Source: Flavobacterium glycines
Lineage (GTDB): Bacteria > Bacteroidota > Bacteroidia > Flavobacteriales > Flavobacteriaceae
Assembly: GCF_900100165.1 (NCBI RefSeq)
Contig: NZ_FNEO01000002.1
Location: 186,001-250,000 of the forward strand
Direction of reading: 5' to 3'
Length of the DNA stretch: 64,000 bases
Shown here: piece by piece, positions 27,996 through 37,384 of the stretch
How the letters are laid out: every line of letters begins with the position of its first letter
Numbering within the stretch: the stretch's first letter is position 1
Program-made: the position numbers and the translations under genes
The notes under the pieces: model-generated
What the model was told of the DNA's origin: nothing
The model's database searches: none
Seen by the model: only the letters and a program-made list of their open reading frames with translations

Positions 27996-28077
27996 TTTCT
28001 GTCTATAATTACCTTAATCCTCTATTAACTCAACAATATATGGAATTCACTTTCTAAAATCACATAGTATTACTTGG

Positions 28078-28141
28078 TAAAAATAGACCAAGCAATAAAT
28101 ACTCGTTAATCAAAAACATTCTCTTACTATTCAAAATCAAG
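28078..28141 (-). promoter_or_regulatory. Island promoter module e, before GH3-FGE-sulfatase
   Basis: On the minus strand, TTTTGAAT (28129-28136), TTTTGATT 21 bp on (28108-28115), and -7-like TATTTTTA 30 bp further (28078-28085; last base differs from TAnnTTTG). The leader is about 80 nt. Confidence 0.72.
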
Positions 28142-28310
28142 AATAAGCATTTTTAAATAAATCCATTGAAGGCTAATTCCAACCAAGCTTTAAAAATAAA
28201 TTGATTTTTAAAGAATAAAAAACAAACAGCTAATTGTATTAATTCCCTCTCATCAAGTTACAATATTGAATACTACAAGCATACAAACCATGTTTTAAAC
28301 ACTTAAAATG

Positions 28311-28374
28311 ATTGATTTTGATTAATTCTGTCGTTTTAATGATTGTTTTTGTATTTCTTTTTTTGTGAATTTTG
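28311..28374 (+). promoter_or_regulatory. Island promoter module d, before the ABM-HisD unit
   Basis: TTTTGATT (28316-28323), TAATGATT 21 bp on (28337-28344), and GAATTTTG 30 bp further (28367-28374). It has the same spacing as the other modules with one mismatch in the -7 box. Confidence 0.7.
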
Positions 28375-28461
28375 TAAAAATAAAATTGATTAATTACCAA
28401 ATACGTAAAAAATCAAACAATTAATTAGTATATAAATTCATTTTAACCTTATTCTACAAAC

Positions 28462-28758
28462 ATGATTTTAGAAATAGCAACTTTTGACATCAAAGAGCAA
28501 TCACAAACTGCTTTTACAGCTGCTTTTCAAGAGGCAAAATTAGTGGTTTCAAAGTCTAAAGGATTTCTTGGACTGGAATGCCAGCATTGTATCGAAACAC
28601 CAACAAAATTTGTGGTTTTAATACATTGGGAAACACTTGAAGATCACACTATCGGGTTTAGAGAATCTGATTTATTTGTTCAATGGCGAGCGCTACTATC
28701 TCCTCATTTTCAAAATCCTCCTGTTGCTGAACACTTTGAAATTATCACTAAAATATAA
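28462..28758 (+). CDS. Antibiotic-biosynthesis-monooxygenase (ABM) domain protein
   Basis: This 98-aa protein is a single ABM dimeric alpha-beta barrel domain, with the characteristic [25 protein letters not shown] strand-helix pattern beginning near residue 34. Such small proteins act as cofactor-free monooxygenases on quinol-like aromatics, or as heme/aldehyde-handling proteins. It is first in the module d transcript and ends 26 bp before the HisD-family gene, so a role on an aromatic or reactive intermediate of the island is plausible. Confidence 0.75.
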   Translation: MILEIATFDIKEQSQTAFTAAFQEAKLVVSKSKGFLGLECQHCIETPTKFVVLIHWETLEDHTIGFRESDLFVQWRALLSPHFQNPPVAEHFEIITKI

Positions 28759-28784
28759 ATTACATAGCACTAAAAAAAGACATA

Positions 28785-30080
28785 ATGAAAAGAATAATTA
28801 AAGAAGGAATTGCTCTATTTGAAGCAGAAACTAACGATAAAAAGGTAAGAGAAATTGTTGAAAACCTTATCGAACAGGTAAAAACAGAGGGCGATAAAGC
28901 CTTATTTGAATTGTCTGAAAAATTCGATAAATGGTCACCGGAAAGCTTTCGTCTTTCGGCCAATGCTATTGAAGAAATTATCAACAGCGTTCCTGCACAA
29001 GTAATTGAAGACATCAAATTTGCGCAAGCACAAGTTAGAAACTTTGCTCAACATCAAAAAGATTCGATGCGTGATATTGAGGTAGAAACACTACCCGGTG
29101 TTTTCTTGGGACATAAAAACGTTCCCGTAAACAGCGTAGGTTGTTACATTCCCGGAGGTCGTTATCCAATGGTAGCCTCGGCACACATGAGTGTTTTAAC
29201 TGCAAAAGTAGCAGGCGTAAAACGCGTAGTTGCCTGTACACCTCCTATTAACGGAAAAATCCCTGCTGCAACTATCGCTGCAATGGCTATGGCTGGTGCC
29301 GATGAAATTTACATTCTTGGCGGAGTTCAGGCTATTGCTGCTATGGCACTTGGAACGGAATCAATTGAAAGCGTAGACATGATTGTAGGCCCTGGAAATT
29401 CTTATGTGGCTGAAGCCAAAAGACAATTGTTCGGGAAAATAGGAATCGATTTATTGGCTGGACCAACAGAAACTTTGGTAATTGCCGATGAAACTTCTGA
29501 TGCAGAAATTTGTGCGGTAGATTTATTGGGACAAGCAGAACACGGCCCAACATCTCCTTCCATTTTATTGACTAATTCAGAAAAATTAGCCTACGAAACC
29601 ATCGCAGAAATAGAAAGACAACTTAAAGTATTACCTACAGCCGATGTAGCCAGTATTGCCTGGAAAGATTATGGTCAAATTATTTTAGTGGATACAATTG
29701 ACGAAATGGTAGCCGAAGCGGATCGAATTGCAAGCGAACATGTTCAGGTAATGACTGCCGATCCAAGATACTTCCTTAAAAACATGACCAATTACGGTGC
29801 TTTGTTCTTAGGGAAATACACTAATGTAGCTTATGGTGATAAAGTTATCGGAACTAATCATACCTTGCCTACTAAACACGGTGCTAAATATACAGGCGGT
29901 TTATGGGTTGGTAAATTTTTAAAAACCTGTTCGTATCAGGAAATCAGAACACCTGAAGCCAGTGCAATGATTGGAGAATACTGCTCCCGTTTGTGCGAAA
30001 TTGAAAATTTCTACGGACACAAAGAACAAGCTGATATTCGTGTTAGAAGATACGGTTCTAAAGAAGTTGAAGTAAAATAA
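28785..30080 (+). CDS. HisD-family dehydrogenase outside a his operon (HpsN-like)
   Basis: This 431-aa NAD-dependent zinc dehydrogenase is of histidinol-dehydrogenase fold. It has [17 protein letters not shown] near residue 119, the P-loop-like segment [18 protein letters not shown] near 202, [30 protein letters not shown], and the catalytic Glu-His pair in IASEHVQVM near residue 320. No other his gene is near, and it is cotranscribed with ABM in a catabolic island. It therefore probably oxidises an alcohol to an acid in two steps, as HpsN does for sulfopropanediol. Histidine synthesis is the less likely alternative. Confidence 0.78.
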   Translation: MKRIIKEGIALFEAETNDKKVREIVENLIEQVKTEGDKALFELSEKFDKWSPESFRLSANAIEEIINSVPAQVIEDIKFAQAQVRNFAQHQKDSMRDIEVETLPGVFLGHKNVPVNSVGCYIPGGRYPMVASAHMSVLTAKVAGVKRVVACTPPINGKIPAATIAAMAMAGADEIYILGGVQAIAAMALGTESIESVDMIVGPGNSYVAEAKRQLFGKIGIDLLAGPTETLVIADETSDAEICAVDLLGQAEHGPTSPSILLTNSEKLAYETIAEIERQLKVLPTADVASIAWKDYGQIILVDTIDEMVAEADRIASEHVQVMTADPRYFLKNMTNYGALFLGKYTNVAYGDKVIGTNHTLPTKHGAKYTGGLWVGKFLKTCSYQEIRTPEASAMIGEYCSRLCEIENFYGHKEQADIRVRRYGSKEVEVK

Positions 30081-30092
30081 TTTTTTTACCTG

Positions 30093-30270
30093 TTGGATAT
30101 AATTAATTTTTGAGGATAATTTTTCGTCAGTTCGAGTGATCCCGCTTTTGGGCGGGATTGTATCGAGAACAAGAAAAATTTCATTAAAAACGATTCTCGA
30201 TACATTTTTTGTTCCGTTTCACTGCACAAAAAACACTCGAATAGACGTTTTTAATAATTACATCCAACGT
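30093..30270. repeat. Palindromic intergenic repeat, copy A
   Basis: The core at 30121-30253 is the reverse complement of 32032-32167 with few differences. It contains CAGTTCGAGTGATCCCGC, TATCGAGAAC and ATTCTCGATA, and is itself an imperfect palindrome. Outer arms GTTGGATATAATTA / TAATTACATCCAAC extend it to about 178 bp. Confidence 0.85.
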
Positions 30271-30299
30271 TTTTTTCCTCACATTAAAAAAATAAAACG

Positions 30300-31040
30300 A
30301 TGCGTAAAACGGTAGTAATAACAGGAGGATCTGGCGAAATCGGTTCGGCAATCAGTCGGAAATTTGCAGAAAACGGATACGACGTAATCATATCTTACAA
30401 TTCGAATTCAAAAAGAGCTACTGATTTCATAGCCACTTTGCCCGAAGGAAATCACGCTGTTTTTCATGCTCCAACAACGGATTCCGAAAAACTAAAAGCC
30501 TTTAGTGAATTTGTTAAAGACCAATACGGAAAGCTGGATGTTTTAGTAAACAATGCCGGAATTACAACTCCCGTTGCTCACGACAATCTCGACGAATTGA
30601 GCGATGAATGGATTGACAAAATCATGCAAACCAACTTTAGAGGTTCTTTTGCCATGGTGAGAGCATTTAGAGATTTATTGGAAAAATCTACCGAAGACAC
30701 GGCACTCATAGTCAATATTTCCTCCATTGCCGGAATTTTCGGCATCGGCAGTAATGTAGCTTATTGTGCCTCAAAAGCGGCTTTGGATTCCATGACCCGT
30801 TCATTGGCAAGGGTTTTAGCTCCAAAAATAAGAGTCGTATCTGTATCACCCGGTTTTGTCGAAGGCGAATACACTGTCAATATAGATCCTGCTTTTTTAA
30901 AAAGCCAAAAAGACAGCACCCCACTGGGACGATTTGCCCTGGGAGAAGATGTTGCCAATGCCGTTTTATCAACTGCTACTCTGTTAAAATTCTCAACAGG
31001 AACAATTATAACAGTGGATGGAGGAAGACTTTTGAAATAA
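30300..31040 (+). CDS. Short-chain dehydrogenase/reductase (SDR)
   Basis: This 246-aa classical SDR has the cofactor motif TGGSGEIG at residues 8-15, NNAG near 87, catalytic Ser in IVNISSIAGIFG near 141, and YCASK near 155. The C-terminus STGTIITVDGGRLL is typical. It probably oxidises or reduces a hydroxyl of an island intermediate with NAD(P)H. It stands with the cyclase gene between two inverted repeat copies and has no promoter module of its own. Confidence 0.82.
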   Translation: MRKTVVITGGSGEIGSAISRKFAENGYDVIISYNSNSKRATDFIATLPEGNHAVFHAPTTDSEKLKAFSEFVKDQYGKLDVLVNNAGITTPVAHDNLDELSDEWIDKIMQTNFRGSFAMVRAFRDLLEKSTEDTALIVNISSIAGIFGIGSNVAYCASKAALDSMTRSLARVLAPKIRVVSVSPGFVEGEYTVNIDPAFLKSQKDSTPLGRFALGEDVANAVLSTATLLKFSTGTIITVDGGRLLK

Positions 31041-31049
31041 AAAACAAAA

Positions 31050-31155
31050 AGGAACACAGATGACACAGATTAGACAAATAAAAACAGATTTTTTGTATTT
31101 TTTTTCAATATCAATCTGTGATAATCTGCTAAAATCCGTTTTATCTGTGTACTAA
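31050..31155. repeat. Imperfect palindrome between SDR and cyclase genes
   Basis: Words ACACAGATGACACAGATTA and AAACAGATT on the left are mirrored by AATCTGTGATAATCTG and TTATCTGTGT on the right. It resembles the inner arms of the direct repeats at 24461 and 25776, another common flavobacterial spacer type. Confidence 0.6.
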
Positions 31156-31193
31156 TTTTATACAATAGTAATTAAATATAAAAAACACAAATC

Positions 31194-31949
31194 ATGAAAA
31201 TAATTGATCTTTCAGTAACCATATCAGAAGAGATAAAAGAACCGCTACCAACTACAATTGTATACGAAGACCATAAGGAAGGTGCTAAAAAAATGGGAGG
31301 AAAACTCTTTGAAGGATTGACCGATGTTTTTATCGAAGACAATGGCCCAGCCGGAGAATTACTTACCGTTACCAGTCATTGCGGGACTCACGTAGATGCT
31401 CCTTATCATTATTTCCCTACCTGCGAAGGAAAACCTTCCCGCACGATTGACCAGATGCCTTTAGATTGGTTTTTCCATGACGGTGTGGTCTTGGATTTCA
31501 CCGACAAACCGGATGGCTATATGTTTGAACCGGAAGATTTGATTGAAAAATTAGCCGCAATCAATTACACCTTGAAACCTTTTGATATTGTTCTTATCCG
31601 CTGTGATGCTGACAAACGCATTCACAATGACGATTTTGTACGCATCCATGTGGGCGCTTCCGCAAAAGCAACTCATTGGCTAATAGATCAGGGCATCAAA
31701 GTAATGGGAACTGATGGCTGGGGATGGGATATACCGTTACACATTCAGGCAGAAGATTATAGAAACAATCCACGTCAGGGAATCATTTGGCAGGCACATT
31801 ATGTAGGGATTGAAAAAGAATATTGCCAAATTGAAAAATTAGCAAATCTGGAAGCCTTACCTCCTTTTGGATTTAAAGTAGCTTGTTTTCCTGCAAAAAT
31901 TAAAGGAGCAAGTGCCGGTTGGACAAGAGCGGTGGCTATAATTGAATAA
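31194..31949 (+). CDS. Cyclase-family (kynurenine formamidase-like) metal hydrolase
   Basis: This 251-aa protein is of the PF04199 cyclase fold. The signature SHCGTHVDAPYHYFP near residue 61 supplies the metal-binding H-x-G-T-H-x-D-x-P residues, and DGWGWD near 176 and HYVGIEKEYCQIEKL complete the site. The family opens amides or lactones (kynurenine formamidase, isatin hydrolase). With ring-cleavage genes downstream it could hydrolyse a lactone or enol-lactone intermediate. The substrate is not known. No tryptophan catabolism genes are near. Confidence 0.8.
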   Translation: MKIIDLSVTISEEIKEPLPTTIVYEDHKEGAKKMGGKLFEGLTDVFIEDNGPAGELLTVTSHCGTHVDAPYHYFPTCEGKPSRTIDQMPLDWFFHDGVVLDFTDKPDGYMFEPEDLIEKLAAINYTLKPFDIVLIRCDADKRIHNDDFVRIHVGASAKATHWLIDQGIKVMGTDGWGWDIPLHIQAEDYRNNPRQGIIWQAHYVGIEKEYCQIEKLANLEALPPFGFKVACFPAKIKGASAGWTRAVAIIE

Positions 31950-32018
31950 ATTAAAACCATATATTTTTTAAACCATTAAGAAATTAAGCAGCATTTAGAT
32001 TACTAATAACTTAACCCA

Positions 32019-32167
32019 TTGGGTGTAATTATCAAAAACGTCAGTTCGAGTGTTTTTTGCGTAATAAAATGAAGCAAAAAATGTATCGAGAACCGTTTTT
32101 GATGATAAATTTTCTTGTTCTCGATACGATCCCGCCCAAAAGCGGGATCACTCGAACTGACGAAAAT
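32019..32167. repeat. Palindromic intergenic repeat, copy B
   Basis: It is in inverted orientation to copy A (30093-30270), with nearly continuous identity over about 135 bp, including TGTATCGAGAA, GTTCTCGATAC and CCCGCCCAAAAGCGGGATCA. The left edge TTGGGTGTAATTAT also matches the copy A edge. Confidence 0.85.
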
Positions 32168-32326
32168 TTACAATCAAAACACAATTTCACCAAACGAGTT
32201 AACTTAATAAAAATCAACCACTTAATGACTAGTTGAATTAAAATACATTTCTTTGAAAATGTGCCGGGAATCTATATTTAAACATTATGGTTTCTGGTAC
32301 ATTTTTTTTCTACCTCACTTTTCGTT

Positions 32327-32338
32327 TTGCACGTGCAA
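32327..32338. promoter_or_regulatory. Perfect 12-bp palindrome before the island AraC gene
   Basis: TTGCACGTGCAA lies 54 bp before the ATG in an A/T-rich spacer. It looks like a dimer-binding operator; the factor is unknown. Confidence 0.4.
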
Positions 32339-32391
32339 CAGATAAATTTTGTAAATTTATAATAGTATAGTAATAAAAGTAAAATTTCAAA

Positions 32392-33300
32392 ATGTCTAAT
32401 AAAGAATACATCCCAACCTTGATTCCATCCGAAATGGATCGTTTTCATGCAGATAGTACCAACTGGACGCCAAATATTTCCAATCCTATTAATCCGGAAT
32501 ACCATATCAACAAATTAGATATTATTGCACAAAAATCTTCTTTTCAGGTATTGCCCCATCGCAAAACTGTACATGATTTTATTTTTTTAAAAAAAGGAAA
32601 TTCCAAAAGAAGTAAGGGGTTGAATAAATATGAATTTGGTCCTTCATCCATTTTTTTATTACCTGCTTACCAAATCACGCAACACGAAATGATTAGTGAC
32701 GATGCTGAAGGTTTTTATTGCCATTTTGACGAAAAACTTTTCGAATTTTTGCCTAAAAACTATCTAAGTGAGCAATTTTCGTTTTTTCAATTCCAGTCCA
32801 GTCCGGTAATCCAACTATCGGAAGAAACGGTAAACAACATAGAGTTTATTTTGAATAGATTGTTAGAAATTTACAAAACTGGAAATCCCGAAAACAAAAA
32901 CCTTATTGCTTATCATTTATTAGTGATTTTTGAAGAATTAAAAAAAGAACTTCCATTCCAGGAAAAGAAAACCAAAAACTCTTTTTTTGACATCACAGAG
33001 CGTTACAAAAACAAATTAAGTCAACACATTTACAAATACCAAAATATTTCAGATTACGCTAACTTACTGAACATTACACCCAATTATCTCAACAAATGCG
33101 TAAAAACATGTACCAATAAAACCGCACAGGATTTACTTAAGGAAATGATTATTCTGGAAGCCAAAACATTATTAAAATATTCCGATTTACACATTTCAGA
33201 AATTGCCATCAAACTCTGTGATCAAAATCCAAGCAACTTTGCGCGTTTTTTCAAAAAACAAACGGGACTCACACCAATGGAATACCTCCAAAAGTATTGA
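32392..33300 (+). CDS. AraC-family regulator of the catabolic island
   Basis: This 302-aa regulator has an N-terminal cupin-like domain (about 35-130) and a C-terminal double HTH (about 200-300). NISDYANLLNITPNYLNK is the first HTH, and ISEIAIKLCDQNPSNFARFFKKQTGLTPMEYLQ is the second with the AraC signature. Its stop codon overlaps the first bases of promoter module a. It is the best candidate to bind the 21-bp-spaced direct repeats at all six modules, because AraC proteins bind direct repeats with two-turn spacing. Its own promoter lacks the module, so it is probably not autoregulated this way. Confidence 0.85.
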   Translation: MSNKEYIPTLIPSEMDRFHADSTNWTPNISNPINPEYHINKLDIIAQKSSFQVLPHRKTVHDFIFLKKGNSKRSKGLNKYEFGPSSIFLLPAYQITQHEMISDDAEGFYCHFDEKLFEFLPKNYLSEQFSFFQFQSSPVIQLSEETVNNIEFILNRLLEIYKTGNPENKNLIAYHLLVIFEELKKELPFQEKKTKNSFFDITERYKNKLSQHIYKYQNISDYANLLNITPNYLNKCVKTCTNKTAQDLLKEMIILEAKTLLKYSDLHISEIAIKLCDQNPSNFARFFKKQTGLTPMEYLQKY

Positions 33301-33359
33301 TTTTGAATACTTATTCCCTTTTTTTGATTCACAAAAATCCACAAATAACACCAAATTTG
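33296..33359 (+). promoter_or_regulatory. Island promoter module a, before GH106
   Basis: TTTTGAAT (33301-33308), TTTTGATT 21 bp on (33322-33329), and CAAATTTG 30 bp further (33352-33359; first base differs from TAnnTTTG). 37 bp of the module match module b with only the spacer differing. Confidence 0.78.
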
Positions 33360-33423
33360 TATACTACTACTTTTATGAGTAGTTCTCTTTTTGAAGCAAA
33401 AATCAAATATTAAAAATTTGTAT

Positions 33424-36400
33424 ATGAAAAAAATCACAGGAATTGTTTCCTTATTTTCTTTGATGTTAGCTTGTAACGGAAGTTATGCGCAAGGCACCAA
33501 CAACTTGTTATGGAACGATTTTAAAAATCCACCTAATTCGGCTAAACCAAGAGTTTGGTGGCATTGGATGAATGGCAATATTTCCAAAGAGGGTATCACT
33601 AAAGATTTGGCATGGATGAACCGCATCGGAATTGGTGGTTTTATGAACTTTGATGCAGCCATGATGACTCCGCAAATTGTATCCAAAAGATTGTCCTATA
33701 TGGATCCGGAATGGAAAGACGCATTCAAACTTACTACTAAATTAGCCGATTCATTGCGTTTGGAAATGGCTATTGCCGGTTCTCCGGGCTGGAGCGAAAG
33801 TGGTGGTCCCTGGGTTTCTGCCAAAGATGGTATGAAAAAATTAGTTTGGAACAAAGTCATTGTAAAAGGTGGACAAAAATTCTCAGGAGCTTTACCTAGT
33901 GCTATAAAAACCACAGGAAACTTTCAAAATATCCCGTTTTTTGATGCACTATCTGATGGCTCTCATTCAGCAACTCCTCCGGAATATTATCAGGATATTG
34001 CGGTTATGGCTTATAAATTACCCAAAACAGATAAAACATTAACCGAACTAAAAGCTAAAATCACTTCCAGTGGCGGTAATTTTAATGTCACACAACTGAC
34101 CGATGGAAATCTTGCTGCTACTAATCTTTTACCGGCAACTACTAATGGAGAAAATGCCTGGATTCAATTTTCTTTTGACAAACCACAAACCATCAAAGCC
34201 GTAACGGTTGTAGGCGGTGGCGATAAAGGTCCTTTTGGAATGTTTGGAGAAAAGGCGGACACACGCAGTATTGAATCCAGTGATGATGGCGTACATTTCA
34301 AGCAAATTTCATTTATTCCTGCAGGAGCGGTTTTACAACAAACCATCACCATTCCTGCCACTACGGCTAAATATTTCAGAGTTACTTTCAAAAATCCGCC
34401 ACCTCCGTTTAGCCTTGCTGCTATGATGGGACAAGACACAGGCGCACCAAAAGCTTCTCCGGGAACAGAAATTGCCGAAATAGTATTACACACCGAAACC
34501 CGAATTGATCGATTTGAAGAAAAAGCAGCCTTTGCTCCTTCGGGCAATATTAATTTAAAAGGAACACCAAATACAACCGAAGGAATTGCACTAACAGATG
34601 TAATTGATTTGACGGATAAAATAAACAAAGACGGAATTTTAAATTGGTCAGTACCAAAAGGCAATTGGACTATTGTACGCTTTGGATATTCTTTAATTGG
34701 GGTTACTAACCATCCTGCATCACCCGAAGCAACAGGATTAGAAGTCGATAAATTAGACCCTGTAGCAGTAAGAGCTTATTTTGAAAACTATCTGGATCAA
34801 TACAAAAGTGCCACTGCCGGATTAATGGGCAACAAAGGTGGTTTACAATATGTAGTAACCGATAGCTGGGAAGCCGGAGCACAAAACTGGACTGCTAATT
34901 TACCGACTGAATTTGCTAAAAGACGAGGTTACAGTTTACTGCCATGGATGCCCGTATTAACCGGACATATTATAAAAAGTTCTGAAGACAGCGAACAATT
35001 TTTATGGGATTTCCGTAAAACCATAAGCGAATTAACAGCTGAAAATCATTATGACAACTTAACTAAAATTCTTGACGAACACGGTATGAAACGTTACTCA
35101 GAATCGCATGAAAACGGTCGTACAATAATTGGTGACGGTATGGAGGTAAAACGCACAGCTGCCGTTCCTATGTCGGCGATGTGGACTCCGGGAGGATTGT
35201 CCGGTGGCTATGTTTTACACGAAGCGGACATTCGTGAATCGGCTTCAGTTGCTCATATTTACGGACAAAATTTAGTAGCTGCCGAATCATTGACCGCTAT
35301 GGGAAATTCATTCGCTTATTCGCCGGAAATCCTGAAACCTACAGCCGATATGGAATTAGCGAGTGGTTTGAACCGTTTTGTAATTCACACTTCGGTACAC
35401 CAGCCTTCGGATGACAAATTCCCGGGATTAGGACTAGGACCTTTCGGACAATGGTTTACCCGTCATGAAACCTGGGCTGAACAGGCTAAATCCTGGACTG
35501 ATTATCTGGCAAGAAGTTCGTATTTGTTACAACAGGGAAAATTTGTAGCCGATGTAATTTATTATTACGGAGAAGACAACAACATCACTTCTCTTTTTAT
35601 GAAAAAATTGCCGGAAGTTCCTGAAGGTTACAATTATGATTTTGTCAATGCCGATGCTTTAATCAATGTGCTTTCTGTTTCGAATGGGCAAATTGTAACT
35701 CCAAGCGGAATGCAGTATAAAATTTTAGCTTTAGACAAAAACAGTCAGCAAATGACTTTAAAAGTGGCTAAAAAAATAAAAGAATTGGTTGAAGCGGGCG
35801 CTACTGTAGTTGGTCCAAAACCAATTGACACTCCAAGTTTAGGCGATGATAAAGCTGAATTCAATTCGATTATAAATGAATTGTGGGGAACTGAAAACAC
35901 GGTTAAAACTATTGGAAAAGGAAAAGTGTACACCGGACAAAGTATTCAGGAAGTATTGAACAAATCGAATATCACTCCAGATTTTGAATACACAAAACCA
36001 CAGCCTGATACTAAATTACTCTACGTTCACCGCTCATTACCGGAACAGGAAATTTATTGGGTTAACAATAGAAACAACAGAGTTGAAAATCTGGAAGCAA
36101 ATTTTAGAGTTACCGGAAAATCAGTTCAAATTTGGCATCCGGAAACCGGAAAAACAGAAGATGCTTCTTATTCGTTTGCCAATGGAACTACAAAAGTTGC
36201 CCTGCATTTAGAACCAAATGACGCCGTATTTGTAATCTTTGGCGAGGATACAACCCAAAACACTAAAACAATTGCTGCTCCAACAGAAACCAAGATTGCA
36301 ACAATTGACGGAAATTGGAATTTGAGTTTTCAAAAAGAACGCGGCGCACCAGATGCTATTACCATTGATAAATTAGCTTCTTGGACTGAAAATACTAACG

Positions 36401-36774
36401 AAGGTGTTAAATATTTTTCAGGAACAGCAACTTATACTAAAACCATCGAAGCTCCTAAAAACTGGTTCAAAAAAGGAACTCAGTTATGGATTGATTTAGG
36501 AGAAGTAAAAAACCTGGCCGAAGTAATTTTGAACGGAAAATCACTGGGAGTGGTTTGGAAAAAACCATTTAGAGTGAACGTTAGCGAAGTTTTAAAACCG
36601 GGTAAAAACACCTTAGAAATCAAAGTAACTAATCTTTGGGTTAACCGACTTATTGGTGATGAACAAGCCAATGCTAAAAAAATAACCTATACCACCATGC
36701 CTTTTTACAAAGCCACTTCTCCTCTACTGCCTTCCGGTTTATTAAGTGAAGTAACTATTTTATCCCTAAAATAG
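33424..36774 (+). CDS. GH106-family alpha-L-rhamnosidase
   Basis: This secreted 1116-aa hydrolase has a signal peptide ending near SYAQG. The mature start PPNSAKPRVWWHWMNGNISKEGI is the recognisable GH106 opening. The catalytic domain contains VVTDSWEAGAQNWT and YSESHENGR, which hold likely catalytic acidic residues. A galactose-binding-like beta domain follows at the C-terminus (WIDLGEVKNLAEVILNGK). GH106 enzymes remove alpha-L-rhamnose from plant glycans or rhamnosides. The frame extends to a TTG at 33391, but the ATG at 33424 gives the signal peptide. It has its own module promoter and terminator. Confidence 0.87.
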   Translation: MKKITGIVSLFSLMLACNGSYAQGTNNLLWNDFKNPPNSAKPRVWWHWMNGNISKEGITKDLAWMNRIGIGGFMNFDAAMMTPQIVSKRLSYMDPEWKDAFKLTTKLADSLRLEMAIAGSPGWSESGGPWVSAKDGMKKLVWNKVIVKGGQKFSGALPSAIKTTGNFQNIPFFDALSDGSHSATPPEYYQDIAVMAYKLPKTDKTLTELKAKITSSGGNFNVTQLTDGNLAATNLLPATTNGENAWIQFSFDKPQTIKAVTVVGGGDKGPFGMFGEKADTRSIESSDDGVHFKQISFIPAGAVLQQTITIPATTAKYFRVTFKNPPPPFSLAAMMGQDTGAPKASPGTEIAEIVLHTETRIDRFEEKAAFAPSGNINLKGTPNTTEGIALTDVIDLTDKINKDGILNWSVPKGNWTIVRFGYSLIGVTNHPASPEATGLEVDKLDPVAVRAYFENYLDQYKSATAGLMGNKGGLQYVVTDSWEAGAQNWTANLPTEFAKRRGYSLLPWMPVLTGHIIKSSEDSEQFLWDFRKTISELTAENHYDNLTKILDEHGMKRYSESHENGRTIIGDGMEVKRTAAVPMSAMWTPGGLSGGYVLHEADIRESASVAHIYGQNLVAAESLTAMGNSFAYSPEILKPTADMELASGLNRFVIHTSVHQPSDDKFPGLGLGPFGQWFTRHETWAEQAKSWTDYLARSSYLLQQGKFVADVIYYYGEDNNITSLFMKKLPEVPEGYNYDFVNADALINVLSVSNGQIVTPSGMQYKILALDKNSQQMTLKVAKKIKELVEAGATVVGPKPIDTPSLGDDKAEFNSIINELWGTENTVKTIGKGKVYTGQSIQEVLNKSNITPDFEYTKPQPDTKLLYVHRSLPEQEIYWVNNRNNRVENLEANFRVTGKSVQIWHPETGKTEDASYSFANGTTKVALHLEPNDAVFVIFGEDTTQNTKTIAAPTETKIATIDGNWNLSFQKERGAPDAITIDKLASWTENTNEGVKYFSGTATYTKTIEAPKNWFKKGTQLWIDLGEVKNLAEVILNGKSLGVVWKKPFRVNVSEVLKPGKNTLEIKVTNLWVNRLIGDEQANAKKITYTTMPFYKATSPLLPSGLLSEVTILSLK

Positions 36775-36805
36775 CCCACATAAAAATAGTTTTTAGTTTT
36801 TGTTT

Positions 36806-36846
36806 AAAAAAGGGTGAATCCAAATTTCAGGATTCACCTTTTTTTG
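36806..36846 (+). terminator. Terminator after GH106
   Basis: Stem GGTGAATCC / GGATTCACC with an 8-base loop, followed by seven T. Confidence 0.85.
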
Positions 36847-37247
36847 TGCTATTTCGGTGTTATTTTTTAACAAAAAAAGACCTAACTTTAATATAGATTA
36901 TATCTATTTAGCCAAATCTCACCTACTACAAAGAAAATTTCGTTTAGAAGAGAATTTATTTTGAATAGCTTATCAAAACACGGTTAAAGCGAAAAACATT
37001 TCATAAATACAGCAACTCATAACTTTTAATATTTTTCTAAGCAGAAGGAAAAACATAAAGAAAAAAACTAAACATAATCATTTAAAATACAGTAATATAT
37101 ATTCAAAAAAAGGACAAACTAATCTAAGTAAATCATTTTGACAGAATTCGTTTTTGAGTGTACTTTCTAATCAATATTAAAATAAAATACAAAACTCAGG
37201 ATGCGATTAAAAAAACGATTGATTTTTCTGCTTTTTTAAGAAAAAGT

Positions 37248-37311
37248 ATTGATTTTGAATAGTTGTGGCCTTTTTTTGATTCACTAAAGCTGTTTTTAAT
37301 TCCCAACTTTG
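37248..37311 (+). promoter_or_regulatory. Island promoter module b, before the TonB receptor
   Basis: TTTTGAAT (37253-37260), TTTTGATT 21 bp on (37274-37281), and CAACTTTG 30 bp further (37304-37311). The left half ATTGATTTTGAATA and the right half CCTTTTTTTGATTCAC are identical to module a. Confidence 0.78.
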
Positions 37312-37384
37312 TCTTGTAATAATTACGATATACCTATTTAATCAAACCAAAAAAAACTAATCTAATTAAAAAAAGTGCAATTTT

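Larger units (their letters stand above)
27996..28461. other. Divergent promoter region between GH3 and the ABM gene
   Basis: This 466-bp A/T-rich spacer carries two outward-facing copies of the promoter module, e (minus) and d (plus), 170 bp apart. I see no ORF or RNA gene. Confidence 0.6.
31950..32391. other. Spacer before the island AraC regulator
   Basis: This 442-bp spacer holds repeat copy B and, near its end, the 12-bp palindrome TTGCACGTGCAA (32327-32338). A near-consensus AAATTTTG lies ten bases beyond the palindrome. No ORF. Confidence 0.5.
36775..37384. other. Long spacer between GH106 and the TonB receptor
   Basis: This 610-bp A/T-rich spacer holds the GH106 terminator at its start, an isolated TTTTGAATAG half-site (36959-36968) and promoter module b near its end. 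No ORF longer than a few codons with plausible coding bias is seen. Confidence 0.5.

Noticed and set aside
28785..30080. Histidine biosynthesis gene hisD
   Set aside because: No other his genes nearby, and cotranscription with an ABM gene under the island module points to catabolism.
34164..34664. Antisense open frame inside GH106
   Set aside because: Shadow of the GH106 coding sequence with no start context or domain.
36959..36968. TTTTGAATAG half-site about 420 bp before the TonB receptor
   Set aside because: No partner repeat at 21 bp and no -7 box; it may be a decoy or relic.
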